From assembly GCA_964545475.1 (NCBI GenBank), contig CAZJGG010000050.1, forward strand, positions 1 to 22,405: a stretch of 22,405 nucleotides of DNA, in the 5' to 3' direction. Both the position numbers and the translations under genes were made by a program. Positions 1-6,082 of the stretch are shown one piece after another (positions within the stretch are counted from its first letter, which is position 1; the number at the start of each line of letters is the position of its first letter). The notes beneath the pieces were generated by a model that was not told the origin of the DNA, did not search any database, and was given only the letters and a program-made list of their open reading frames with translations. Source of the stretch: CAZJGG01 sp964545475. GTDB lineage: Bacteria; Bacillota; Clostridia; Lachnospirales; JAISER01.

Positions 1-2
1 CC

Positions 3-104
3 TTAAACCAACAAACAAACATAATGATAATCGCAAAATTGACATTCCGCAATTTTATAAAAGTGGAAAAAGAAAGGTCAAGTGAGGAGGTTGCAAATTT
101 GTAA
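3..104 (+). CDS. Possible C-terminal tail of an upstream gene (partial)
   Basis: A reading frame is open from the left edge to a TAA at 102-104 and would give about 33 residues, ending in a charged stretch (KVEKERSSEEVANL). There is an in-frame ATG at 24 but no Shine-Dalgarno sequence before it, so if the frame is real it is more likely the end of a gene that starts outside the window. The stretch is short enough to be open by chance. No family is recognised. Confidence 0.25.
   Translation, partial: LNQQTNIMIIAKLTFRNFIKVEKERSSEEVANL
35..56. repeat. 7-bp inverted repeat, operator-like
   Basis: AAAATTG at 35-41 is mirrored by CAATTTT at 50-56 across an 8-bp spacer. Arm length and spacing suit a dimeric repressor site, and it lies upstream of the candidate promoter at 99-128. 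No regulator is encoded nearby, so the role is open. The arms are AT-rich and short, so chance is a real alternative. Confidence 0.25.
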
Positions 105-128
105 AAATTGTGTCATTAAACATAAAAT
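99..128 (+). promoter_or_regulatory. Candidate promoter for the replication genes
   Basis: TTGTAA at 99-104 (4/6 match to the sigma-A -35) and TAAAAT at 123-128 (5/6 match to -10) are 18 bp apart. The -35 overlaps a perfect 8-bp palindrome (CAAATTTG, 94-101). Transcription would begin near 135, immediately before the inverted repeat at 139-183. The same TTGTAA -35 hexamer is used by the better promoter candidate at 4936. The AT-rich context makes false positives likely. Confidence 0.28.
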
Positions 129-138
129 AAACGGCTCA

Positions 139-183
139 TTACTTGATAGTGCAGGGAGCGGATAACGATAAAGAGTCAAGTAA
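139..183 (+). repeat. 8-bp inverted repeat in the leader of the first gene
   Basis: TTACTTGA (139-146) and TCAAGTAA (176-183) are perfect complements flanking a 29-nt loop. In RNA this stem would close about nine bases before the AAGGAGAG ribosome binding site (193-200) of the gene at 207. No T-tract follows, so it is not a terminator. It could affect translation of the first gene, but this is inference. Confidence 0.3.
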
Positions 184-206
184 AAAAAATAAAAGGAGAG
201 ATTAAC

Positions 207-680
207 TTGATTTTAAAAAAATGCTCAATTTGCGGTGCAAGCCTTGACCCAGGCGAAATATGCGACTGCCAAAGCCAAGAAAGGAAGAAGCCCATGCATA
301 AACAAACTTTAGACAATATGGCAAAAGGGGGGCTATTAGAGCGATTTAATGTTGAGTTTGATAAGATATGTCAAAACATTTATGACCTAAACACAAAAGC
401 GAACATTAAGCGCAGCATTAATATTACTATAACCTTTAAGCCTTCGGAAGACCGTGACTTTGTGGAAACTAACATTTCTACCAATTCCAAGCTTGCACCT
501 TATAACCCAATTGAAACACGCTATCTTATAGGCAAAGACCATAAAACAAACAAAATTATCGCCGAAGAGTACGGTCGTGACCAAATGAAGGGGCAGGTAA
601 CTTTTGACACTTATGCTGAAGAAAACGAAGAAAGTACTAAGCCGGACGGAGCATCAATAATTGATTACCGTAAGGCATAA
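207..680 (+). CDS. Zinc-ribbon plus phage replication-terminator-like protein
   Basis: 157 aa from a TTG start at 207, with AAGGAGAG six bases upstream. Residues 6-21 hold a compact CxxC...CxC zinc ribbon (C6, C9, C19, C21). The rest (about 35-135), with the features GGLLERFN, KRSINITITFK, LAPYNPIETRYL and KGQVTFD, resembles the small phage proteins annotated as 'replication terminator protein', which normally begin near the GxLxERxN motif and have no zinc ribbon. An in-frame ATG at 294 (residue 30), preceded by an AAGGAAG-like sequence, could give the plain domain, so two nested products are possible. Its role in replication is known only by name and position: it precedes a DUF4373 replication protein. 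Family call moderate; function uncertain. Confidence 0.6.
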   Translation: MILKKCSICGASLDPGEICDCQSQERKKPMHKQTLDNMAKGGLLERFNVEFDKICQNIYDLNTKANIKRSINITITFKPSEDRDFVETNISTNSKLAPYNPIETRYLIGKDHKTNKIIAEEYGRDQMKGQVTFDTYAEENEESTKPDGASIIDYRKA

Positions 681-703
681 CAAAAATAGAGGAGGATATA
701 TTT

Positions 704-1417
704 ATGATTAAAGAAGCATTAAAGTATTTTTTAGAAGTGTCTTCACCAAAATCAGAACGCATTGGAGGATATGCTTATTCAGACAAACATCTACATATGA
801 TTACAGAGCCAACACCCGAAATGTTTAGGGTTAAAAATCTGTCTTCACTTGTTGAATATGTAAAACATAATCGTGACGATTTAGCACTTGAAAACTTAAT
901 GATTGTTGTTGAAGGTTCAAAACGTGTTTTTGTGCATTCTGCTTTGCGACAAGACCAAAAAAGGGATTTCTACATAGAAGCTATACCAACTTTGCCACAA
1001 ATTGACTTTGGGAGATATTTCCCTGCAGAAGATTTTATTATTATGATTCAGTCTCTTTTTGCTAATAACGGAGACAAAGATGCAATTTTAAAAGTTGTCG
1101 GTAATTTAAAGGATGAAGCTATTAAACAGCTTAATGATGACGGAGTTTCTCAAAAGGTTACTGTTAAAACAGGTATTGCCACCATTGGAGAAGCTGTTGT
1201 GCCTAACCCAGTATGCTTACATCCTTTTTGTACATTTACGGAAATTTTACAGCCGGCACGCCCATTTATTTTTAGAATGCGCCAAGGTGGTCAGTGCGCA
1301 TTGTTTGAAGCCGATGCCGGAATGTGGGAGAACGAAGTAATGGAGGACATCGCTGATTATCTAAAGCAAAATTTACAAGATGAAATTGAAAAACATAACT
1401 TAACAATTTTGTGCTAA
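704..1417 (+). CDS. Phage protein of unknown function (possibly DUF2303/YfdQ-like)
   Basis: 237 aa from ATG at 704 behind a GGAGGATATATTT leader, 23 bp after the previous stop. The protein is soluble, with no signal peptide or membrane segment. The order of elements (a 'VKNLSSLVEYVKHN' helix near residues 43-56, a strand ending VFVHSAL, a central helix about 108-145, then a beta-rich half with FTEILQPARPFIFRM at about 179-193) loosely recalls DUF2303/YfdQ phage proteins, but I could not confirm this by eye. It lies between the terminator-like protein and the DnaD-like replication protein and probably belongs to the early module. That it is a gene is near certain; the family is a weak guess. 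Confidence 0.75.
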   Translation: MIKEALKYFLEVSSPKSERIGGYAYSDKHLHMITEPTPEMFRVKNLSSLVEYVKHNRDDLALENLMIVVEGSKRVFVHSALRQDQKRDFYIEAIPTLPQIDFGRYFPAEDFIIMIQSLFANNGDKDAILKVVGNLKDEAIKQLNDDGVSQKVTVKTGIATIGEAVVPNPVCLHPFCTFTEILQPARPFIFRMRQGGQCALFEADAGMWENEVMEDIADYLKQNLQDEIEKHNLTILC

Positions 1418-1441
1418 AAAGTAACTGAACGGAGGTTGTCC

Positions 1442-2353
1442 ATGAGTAAAAGAGGGATTCCTTATTTTTCCCTTGATGTCAACATGGACACAAAATTTGA
1501 GTTAATAGAAGCAGAATTCGGGCTGAAAGGCTTTGCAGTAATCGTCAAGCTCTTCCAAAGGATATATGGGGGAGCTGGTTATTACTGTGAATGGACAAAA
1601 GAGGTTGCGTTACTGTTCGGCAAAAATGTTGGGCTGGGTGGTGATGTCGTTTCTGAAATAGTGTCTGCTGCTATTCGCAGAGGTATTTTCGATAAAGGTT
1701 TGTTTGAGAAATACGGCATTCTTACATCACATGGAGTGCAGAAAAGGTATTTTGAAGCTGTCAGCCGCAGAAAACAAATTGAAATCGAAAATGTATACCT
1801 CTTAGTTGATGTTGCCCAAATTTTGAAAAATGTTGACATAACGCAAAGAAATGTTAACAAAACAGAAGAAAATGCTTACATTCCCAAACAAAGGAAAGTA
1901 AAGGAAAGTAAAGGAAAGAATAATAAAAAAGATAGTGCGACAGACCCTCAGCCAATCACTTCTACAAGCAATTCTCCTACATTTAAAGAACTTGAAGAAA
2001 TTATTGGATACTTAAATTTAAAAGCAAATACTAACTATAAAGCGACAACAGGCAAAACAAAAAATCTTGTAATAGCAAGGTTTAACGAGGGATTTACCAT
2101 TGAAAATTTCAAAACTGTTATAGATAATAAATGCGCCGAATGGTTATGCAGCCCCGACATGGTTAAATATTTACGCCCCGAAACTCTTTTCGGTACAAAA
2201 TTTGAGGGATATTTAAATCAGCAAAAGGTTCAAAATGTGAGCAAGTCAACAAATAAGTTTGCAAACTTTAAGCAAAGAGACTTGGATTTTGAAGAAATAG
2301 AGCGCCTAGAACAAGAAGCATTAATGGAGAGGACGAGCCTAGAGCGTTGGTAA
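1442..2353 (+). CDS. DnaD-like phage replication protein (DUF4373 + Phg_2220_C)
   Basis: 303 aa. The start is set at ATG 1442: GGAGG at 1431-1435 is six bases away, whereas the longer TTG at 1436 would sit directly on it. Residues about 4-110 match the DUF4373 (Lin1244/Lin1753 N-terminal) pattern: IPYFSLDVNMDTKFELIEAE, LKGFAVIVKLFQRIY, a winged-helix-like segment, then VQKRYFEAVSRR. A low-complexity Lys/Ser/Thr linker (about 148-180) leads to a conserved phage C-terminal domain at about 184-260 (Phg_2220_C): EIIGYLN, TNYKATTGKTKNLVIARFNEGFT, LRPETLFGTKFEGYLNQ. Proteins of this build are thought to bind the phage origin and recruit the host helicase loader. No separate helicase loader is visible, so that partner would be the host's or lie outside the window. 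Confidence 0.88.
   Translation: MSKRGIPYFSLDVNMDTKFELIEAEFGLKGFAVIVKLFQRIYGGAGYYCEWTKEVALLFGKNVGLGGDVVSEIVSAAIRRGIFDKGLFEKYGILTSHGVQKRYFEAVSRRKQIEIENVYLLVDVAQILKNVDITQRNVNKTEENAYIPKQRKVKESKGKNNKKDSATDPQPITSTSNSPTFKELEEIIGYLNLKANTNYKATTGKTKNLVIARFNEGFTIENFKTVIDNKCAEWLCSPDMVKYLRPETLFGTKFEGYLNQQKVQNVSKSTNKFANFKQRDLDFEEIERLEQEALMERTSLERW
1891..1919 (+). repeat. Tandem 10-bp repeat inside the replication gene
   Basis: AAGGAAAGTA occurs twice in perfect tandem (1891-1910), followed by a third copy lacking its last base match (1911-1919). It encodes the basic linker KQRKVKESKGK between the two domains of the replication protein. Because 10 is not a multiple of three, gain or loss of one unit would shift the frame and remove the C-terminal domain. 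Each unit also resembles a Shine-Dalgarno sequence. Confidence 0.7.
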
Positions 2354-2562
2354 TACACAATTTAGTGAGCTTGAACTACAACGGCACAGAATACGCCATA
2401 GACCAATTTAAGAGCTTTACAAAGCGTATTAGCAAAAGATGTTAGTATATTCTTACAATACTTTATAATTGCAAAATGGAAGTGGATTTACATTACACAA
2501 ACCTTGTTATATACATTTCTGTATGTGGTGTGAAATTATATTAAAAAGGGCTGGTAATAAGC
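2354..2562 (+). other. Intergenic gap of 209 bp
   Basis: Separates the replication module from the accessory cassette. It contains an open frame from GTG 2365 to TAG 2445 (26 codons, beginning VSLNYNGTEYAIDQF; a TTG at 2347 is also in frame) with no good ribosome binding site and no family recognised. It also holds a promoter-like sequence (2442-2469) and a small inverted repeat, ATACA-TTTC-TGTAT, near 2514-2527 that could be an operator half. No terminator is evident. Confidence 0.5.
2442..2469 (+). promoter_or_regulatory. Candidate promoter of the accessory cassette
   Basis: TATAAT at 2464-2469 is a perfect -10 consensus. The best -35 is TTAGTA at 2442-2447 (3/6) with a 16-bp spacer, so it may need an activator. 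Transcription would start near 2476, leaving a leader of about 87 nt before the PAPS-reductase-like gene. A private promoter would fit a cassette acquired separately from the replication module. Confidence 0.3.
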
Positions 2563-3381
2563 ATGAAATATATAGTTTGCTATAGCGGTGGGATTTCTTC
2601 CGCTTTGGTGGCAATAGAAGCTGTACGGAGACACGGCAAAAAAAATGTTGTATTACTGAATCATGATATATCGGCAGATGTGGAACATCATGATATAAAA
2701 AGATTCAAAACACAAACTGCTGAATACTTGGATATTCCTATAACATATGCCAACATGGAAAACTATCAAGACAATACACCACTTAAAATTAGTGTTATGG
2801 AAAGGGCTTTTACCAATCCGACAACACAACAAGCACTATGTACATACAACTTAAAAACAAAGCCTTTTACAGACTGGCTTAAAAATAATTTTCCAGCTTC
2901 CGTTGACAATATTTGTAAAGACATAACGATACTCTATGGGTTTGACACTAACGAAAAAGCAAGGATACAACGTAGAAGCAGTTATCTAGGTACAATGGGG
3001 TATTTTAGTAATTATCCGTTGGCTTTTTGGGATAGAACGATACAAAGCACAAAAGAAATAGGAATTGAGCCGCCTACAACTTACAAAATTTTTAAACATG
3101 CCAATTGCATTGGATGTTTAAAAGCTGGAATGCAACACTGGTATGTTGTTTATTGTTTGCGGCAGGACATTTTCCAAGAAGCCATACAAGTTGAAAATAA
3201 ACTGGGATATAGCATAATAAAAGGGCATTTCATGAAAGACTTGATACAACGATTTGAAGAAACAAGAGATAAAGGTATTTGCCCCAACGATAAAGGAAAC
3301 GGTAAAAGCTTTTGGGATAAAGTCAATAGAACAATTCCAGAGCAATTAAGCATGTTTCCATGTGATTGTGCGGGTTTGTAG
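2563..3381 (+). CDS. Phage PAPS reductase/N-type ATP-pyrophosphatase-like protein
   Basis: 272 aa from ATG 2563. The N-terminus has the PP-loop of the adenine nucleotide alpha-hydrolase superfamily (YSGGISSALVA; S8-G9-G10-I-S-S, a phage-type variant of SGGxDS), then a strand and the HD of LLNHDISAD. The segment ALCTYNLKTKPF (C93) corresponds to the usual CTxxLKxxP motif of phage PAPS-reductase-like proteins, and NCIGCLKAG (C182, C185) supplies a second cysteine pair that could bind metal or Fe-S. The family activates a substrate with ATP by releasing pyrophosphate; sulfate assimilation, tRNA thiolation and DNA phosphorothioation enzymes all use it. The substrate here is unknown, and true CysH-type catalytic C-terminal Cys motifs are not seen. 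The DUF2786 gene follows 14 bp downstream and both share an AAAGGGCTGG leader. Confidence 0.8.
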   Translation: MKYIVCYSGGISSALVAIEAVRRHGKKNVVLLNHDISADVEHHDIKRFKTQTAEYLDIPITYANMENYQDNTPLKISVMERAFTNPTTQQALCTYNLKTKPFTDWLKNNFPASVDNICKDITILYGFDTNEKARIQRRSSYLGTMGYFSNYPLAFWDRTIQSTKEIGIEPPTTYKIFKHANCIGCLKAGMQHWYVVYCLRQDIFQEAIQVENKLGYSIIKGHFMKDLIQRFEETRDKGICPNDKGNGKSFWDKVNRTIPEQLSMFPCDCAGL

Positions 3382-3395
3382 AAAGGGCTGGGGAA

Positions 3396-3920
3396 ATGAG
3401 TAATAAAACGGAATTACTATTAAAAATCAAGGCACTTGCTGAACGGGGTGAGGGTGGAGAGAAGGAATCTGCACAATTATTCCTTTCCCGGCTCATGGAT
3501 AAATACGGGATTACAGAAAGTGACCTAAACGAAGAAACAGTTGAATGTGAGTGGTTCAGATATAAAGACGAACTACAACGCCGCCTTCTGAATCAAATTA
3601 TTTATATGGTTTTAGGGAAAGTGGATGCATACAAGAGGGCAGGTGGGAATTTTAAGCTAGTTGGTGTGTACTGCACTACTTACCAGCGTATAGAGATTGA
3701 AGCAAATTATGAATTTTATAAAAACGCATTGGCAGATGAACTAAATATTTTCATGTCAGCGTTTTGCAGTAAAAATTTGATTTTTCCACAAGAAGTAATT
3801 AAAAATCTAAATCCCAATTCAGAAACAAACCCGCATAAAGCTTTAAAGGTTGCGCTTATGATGGAAGGTATGGAGCAGCATACCCTTAGAAAAATGATTG
3901 GAGTGAATGAAAATGATTGA
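3396..3920 (+). CDS. DUF2786 domain protein
   Basis: 174 aa from ATG 3396. An upstream in-frame TTG at 3366 would overlap the preceding gene, but AAGGG (3383-3387) is correctly spaced for 3396. Residues about 3-45 fit DUF2786: LLLKIKALAERG, EKESAQLFLSRLMDKYGITESDL. The remaining 130 residues are mostly helical, with IEIEANYEFYKNALADELNIF resembling the central part of other phage and mobile-element DUF2786 proteins. The function of the family is not known. It is probably co-transcribed with the ATP-pyrophosphatase-like gene. Its last bases overlap the start of the broken mini-gene at 3913. Confidence 0.75.
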   Translation: MSNKTELLLKIKALAERGEGGEKESAQLFLSRLMDKYGITESDLNEETVECEWFRYKDELQRRLLNQIIYMVLGKVDAYKRAGGNFKLVGVYCTTYQRIEIEANYEFYKNALADELNIFMSAFCSKNLIFPQEVIKNLNPNSETNPHKALKVALMMEGMEQHTLRKMIGVNEND

Positions 3921-4031
3921 AGTAACAGTTAAACTTGAGAATGGAAAGACGAATATTTTTGAAACGGAATAGAAAATATATTAGATGATTCAGCTTGTAT
4001 GAAAATCATGAAGAATTTAGGAGGACTATAA
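3913..4031 (+). pseudogene. Frameshifted small phage gene
   Basis: ATG 3913, with GGAGTGA a few bases before it, opens MIEVTVKLENGKTNIFETE and meets TAG at 3970-3972 after only 19 codons. The -1 frame continues from 3963 (GIENILDDSACMKIMKNLGGL) to TAA 4029-4031. Restoring one A in the GAAAC run at 3961-3965 would make a single smooth product of about 39 residues (FENGIENILDD across the join). The simplest reading is a one-base deletion or a homopolymer sequencing error. Programmed slippage is less likely because no XXXYYYZ site is present. The AGGAGG for the next gene lies within its last codons. Confidence 0.5.
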
Positions 4032-4033
4032 TT

Positions 4034-4387
4034 ATGAATAATATGGGTCAAATAACAGAAATGATTCAAAAATCGCATGATACGGCAAAATTAAAGGGTT
4101 GGCATGATGAAAAAAGAACATTCGGTGAGCTTATAGTATTGTGTCACAGTGAACTAAGCGAAGCACTTGTATATCACAGAAATGGCTTTGAAAATAGTGA
4201 AATACTCTATGAAGCTGATAAACACGGAAAATTAAAGCCTATTGGCATACCGTCAGAATTAGCAGATGTTTGCATTAGGATTTTTGATATGTGCGGTTTA
4301 TATGGAATCGACTTAGAAAATGCCATCCTTGAAAAAATGGAGTATAACCAAAAAAGAGATTACCGACACGGTAACAAGGTTTTATAG
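4034..4387 (+). CDS. MazG-like nucleotide pyrophosphohydrolase
   Basis: 117 aa from ATG 4034, nine bases after AGGAGG (4019-4024); the longer in-frame start at 3995 lacks a ribosome binding site. The metal-binding signature ExxE...ExxD is present as HSELSEALV (E40, E43) and PSELADVCIRIFD (E75, D78) in an all-helical protein, as in MazG/dUTPase-type house-cleaning enzymes. The family hydrolyses NTPs or dNTPs to the monophosphate and pyrophosphate with Mg2+. In phages it may remove non-canonical or excess nucleotides or lower (p)ppGpp signalling. The exact substrate cannot be told from sequence. Length is normal for single-domain phage members. Confidence 0.85.
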   Translation: MNNMGQITEMIQKSHDTAKLKGWHDEKRTFGELIVLCHSELSEALVYHRNGFENSEILYEADKHGKLKPIGIPSELADVCIRIFDMCGLYGIDLENAILEKMEYNQKRDYRHGNKVL

Positions 4388-4424
4388 TCACAATTTGGGC
4401 TTGATAACACGGAGGTAAAAGGAT

Positions 4425-4922
4425 ATGTCAAAGACCAGCAATAAAGAATTAATCAAAGAGGTACTAAAAGAAATATCTGAACAAGAACGGCAGACTAACA
4501 AGCGCAAAGTTTTTCGTAACACTGAACTGCTTATGAAAAACTATAACGTACTAAAGCAACATTCAGAAAATGCTGTCTATTCATTCACACAATCAATAAC
4601 GGATATTGAGCCATTGACATTTGAAAACCTATACATAGAAGCTATTCTTAAATCCAAAATACGTACAACGATTATGGTACAACATATTGATATGGCTTTG
4701 GAAATGCTTCATAAAAATTCTATGGATAAAGGCAAACAAGAAGAAAATAAATATAATGCTATGATTGATAATTTTGTGACGGGAGAAACTTTTGAAGAAT
4801 TAGCCGAAAAGTATAACTGCACACCGCTTACAGTTAGACGATGGAAAAATGACATGTTAAGAAATTTGGGTATTCTCCTATTCGGCGTTGACGGATTACT
4901 TAGTCAATTGAACATATCATGA
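4425..4922 (+). CDS. ArpU/sigma-like late transcription regulator
   Basis: 165 aa from ATG 4425 behind GGAGGTAAAAGGAT. The N-terminal two-thirds is helical and charged. Residues about 118-150 (GETFEELAEKYNCTPLTVRRWKNDMLRNLG) form a sigma-70 region-4-like helix-turn-helix. Size, position between the early genes and the packaging module, and this C-terminal HTH fit the ArpU-type regulators of phages of Bacillota, which switch on late genes. The short recombinase following immediately is common company for ArpU genes. Its target could be the region 5590-5713 upstream of the late operon. The family call comes from layout and HTH, not from strong full-length similarity. Confidence 0.7.
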   Translation: MSKTSNKELIKEVLKEISEQERQTNKRKVFRNTELLMKNYNVLKQHSENAVYSFTQSITDIEPLTFENLYIEAILKSKIRTTIMVQHIDMALEMLHKNSMDKGKQEENKYNAMIDNFVTGETFEELAEKYNCTPLTVRRWKNDMLRNLGILLFGVDGLLSQLNIS

Positions 4923-4935
4923 TAAAAAAAGTATA

Positions 4936-4964
4936 TTGTAATGATAATTAGCCCGTGTTAATAT
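4936..4964 (+). promoter_or_regulatory. Extended -10 promoter before the recombinase gene
   Basis: TTGTAA (4936-4941) and TAATAT (4959-4964) are separated by exactly 17 bp. The -10 is preceded by TGT, giving an extended -10 (TGTTAATAT). Transcription would start near 4971, about 43 nt before the recombinase ATG. This is the best sigma-A-like candidate in the window and suggests the recombinase can be expressed apart from the regulator upstream. Confidence 0.45.
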
Positions 4965-5013
4965 GATACCATGAAATAATTAGCAAAAGGTAAAGCATGG
5001 GCGAGGTGATAGA

Positions 5014-5589
5014 ATGAATACGGTACAGCCGATTAGGAGTAAGTCCCAAGTGATGGATATAGTCGACTATTTGAAAGCAAAGAATAGCCGTGACTATATC
5101 CTTTTTATGTTCGGCATATATTCCGGGCTTAGAATATCCGATATTCTACCATTGAAAGTCCGTGATATAAGAGGAAAAAAACGTTTGTACATTAGGGAAA
5201 AGAAAACAGGAAAAGAGAAAACTATATTTATTAATAAAGAATTACAGGCGGCATTGGTTGATTATATAAAAGATATGAAAGATTGGCAGTTTCTTTTCCC
5301 TAGCCGACAGCGTACCAGCAAAATAAAGAAAGACCAAGAAACAAAAGCAATGACAAGGCAACGGGCTATACAGATATTAAAGCAAGCGGCGTTTCGCTTC
5401 GGTTTAGAGAATATAGGCACTCACACATTAAGAAAAACTTTTGGCTATCACATGTATCAAGATACAAAGGACATTGCAACAATACAGGCTATATTTAATC
5501 ATTCTAGCCCTTTGATTACGTTACGGTACATAGGTGTTGACCAAGATAAGAAAGATAATCTTGTCCGGGGCTTTAGTTTTACAAAATGA
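5014..5589 (+). CDS. Short tyrosine recombinase (catalytic domain only)
   Basis: 191 aa from ATG 5014 with GAGGTGA at 5002-5008. The complete catalytic set is visible: R40 (YSGLRISDIL), K64 (REKKTGKEK), H137 and R140 (THTLRKTFGYH), H163 (FNHSSP) and nucleophile Y172 (LRYIGV). The N-terminal SAM-like core-binding domain and arm-binding domain found in lambda-type or XerC/D-type integrases (about 300-400 aa) are absent. Small recombinases of this type recur beside ArpU-like genes, just ahead of the HNH/terminase module in phages of Bacillota, and are probably not the lysogeny integrase. Roles in genome multimer resolution or a DNA switch are possible but unproven. A core-site-like inverted repeat lies 60 bp downstream. 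Confidence 0.88.
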   Translation: MNTVQPIRSKSQVMDIVDYLKAKNSRDYILFMFGIYSGLRISDILPLKVRDIRGKKRLYIREKKTGKEKTIFINKELQAALVDYIKDMKDWQFLFPSRQRTSKIKKDQETKAMTRQRAIQILKQAAFRFGLENIGTHTLRKTFGYHMYQDTKDIATIQAIFNHSSPLITLRYIGVDQDKKDNLVRGFSFTK

Positions 5590-5625
5590 GAAAAAGTAAA
5601 CTGTGATACTCATTTTTGTTTTATT
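5583..5625 (+). terminator. Weak intrinsic terminator candidate after the recombinase
   Basis: AAAATGAG (5583-5590, including the stop codon) pairs perfectly with CTCATTTT (5609-5616). The T-rich tract CATTTTTGTTTTATT follows. The loop has 18 nt but can be shortened by AGTA/TACT pairing. The stem is AT-rich, so efficiency would be modest. It would separate recombinase transcription from the late operon. Confidence 0.4.
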
Positions 5626-5648
5626 AAATGAAGGAACTATTTAAAAGA

Positions 5649-5678
5649 AGTTTTACAGAATACAAGATATGTAAAACT
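5649..5678. repeat. 9-bp inverted repeat resembling a recombinase core or operator site
   Basis: AGTTTTACA (5649-5657) and TGTAAAACT (5670-5678) are perfect inverted arms around GAATACAAGATA (12 bp). Counting one or two degenerate bases per arm gives about 11-8-11, the geometry of a tyrosine-recombinase core. No T-tract follows, so it is not a terminator. Alternatively it is the binding site of the late activator: a TATAAA -10-like hexamer at 5684-5689 lies just downstream with no proper -35. Confidence 0.45.
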
Positions 5679-5713
5679 CAACATATAAAAGAATAAGGAA
5701 AGGTGGCTAAACT

Positions 5714-6082
5714 ATGAACCATACACACACAACTATTCCAACGCATAATCACGGCTTAGTGACAGATATGGAGATATGTACATATCCATTTGACGCAGTT
5801 GAAGAAAATTGCGAGAAGATTCTCATTTATAAGGCGGCTGGATTTAATAAGGATATGCTGTATATAAATGAGAACTGGCACAACAAAGAAAAGAAAATGT
5901 ATATTGACATTCAAGGTTCAAGATTTTTCGGCAGGGATAAAGAGGAAAGAATTGATATTCATATCTTCTTAGACACAGATATTTACGGGGGTTACAGCAT
6001 TCAAGTTGAGGATGGTCTTATTATTGTAACCTTGTATGAAATATTAAATACACCGCCGGAAATCAGAAGGGTTGACATATGA
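5714..6082 (+). CDS. Unrecognised phage protein with His/Thr-rich N-terminus
   Basis: 122 aa from ATG 5714, seven bases after AAAGGTGG. The first 13 residues contain four histidines (NHTHTTIPTHNHG), a pattern like the HTH-x-IPA-HTH repeats of the tail-tip protein at 19018, followed by a mixed alpha/beta domain (EKILIYKAAGF, YIDIQGSRFFG, ERIDIHIFLDTDIYGGYSIQVEDGLIIVTLYEIL). No family is recognised, and there is no membrane segment or signal peptide. Its stop overlaps the HNH start (ATGA), so it is probably the first gene of the late operon. A metal-binding N-terminus is a guess. Confidence 0.7.
   Translation: MNHTHTTIPTHNHGLVTDMEICTYPFDAVEENCEKILIYKAAGFNKDMLYINENWHNKEKKMYIDIQGSRFFGRDKEERIDIHIFLDTDIYGGYSIQVEDGLIIVTLYEILNTPPEIRRVDI

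Noticed and set aside
39..60. TTGACA at 39-44 with TATAAA downstream as a promoter
   Set aside because: The spacer is about 11-12 bp, too short for sigma-A.
82..165. 27-codon ORF (GTG) with a CKNC motif
   Set aside because: Very short, overlaps the candidate promoter and the upstream frame, ribosome binding site poorly spaced; kept out for lack of support.
1113..1340. Overlapping + strand ORF inside the gene at 704
   Set aside because: Alternate-frame shadow with no ribosome binding site or recognisable family.
1436..1441. TTG start for the DUF4373 protein
   Set aside because: It abuts the GGAGG; ATG 1442 has proper spacing.
3913..4031. Programmed frameshift in the mini-gene
   Set aside because: No XXXYYYZ heptamer at the junction; a single-base deletion explains the join more simply.
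5014..5589. Recombinase as the prophage integrase with attP nearby
   Set aside because: Lacks the N-terminal domains of lysogeny integrases, lies between the regulator and late genes, and no repressor/excisionase neighbours are seen.
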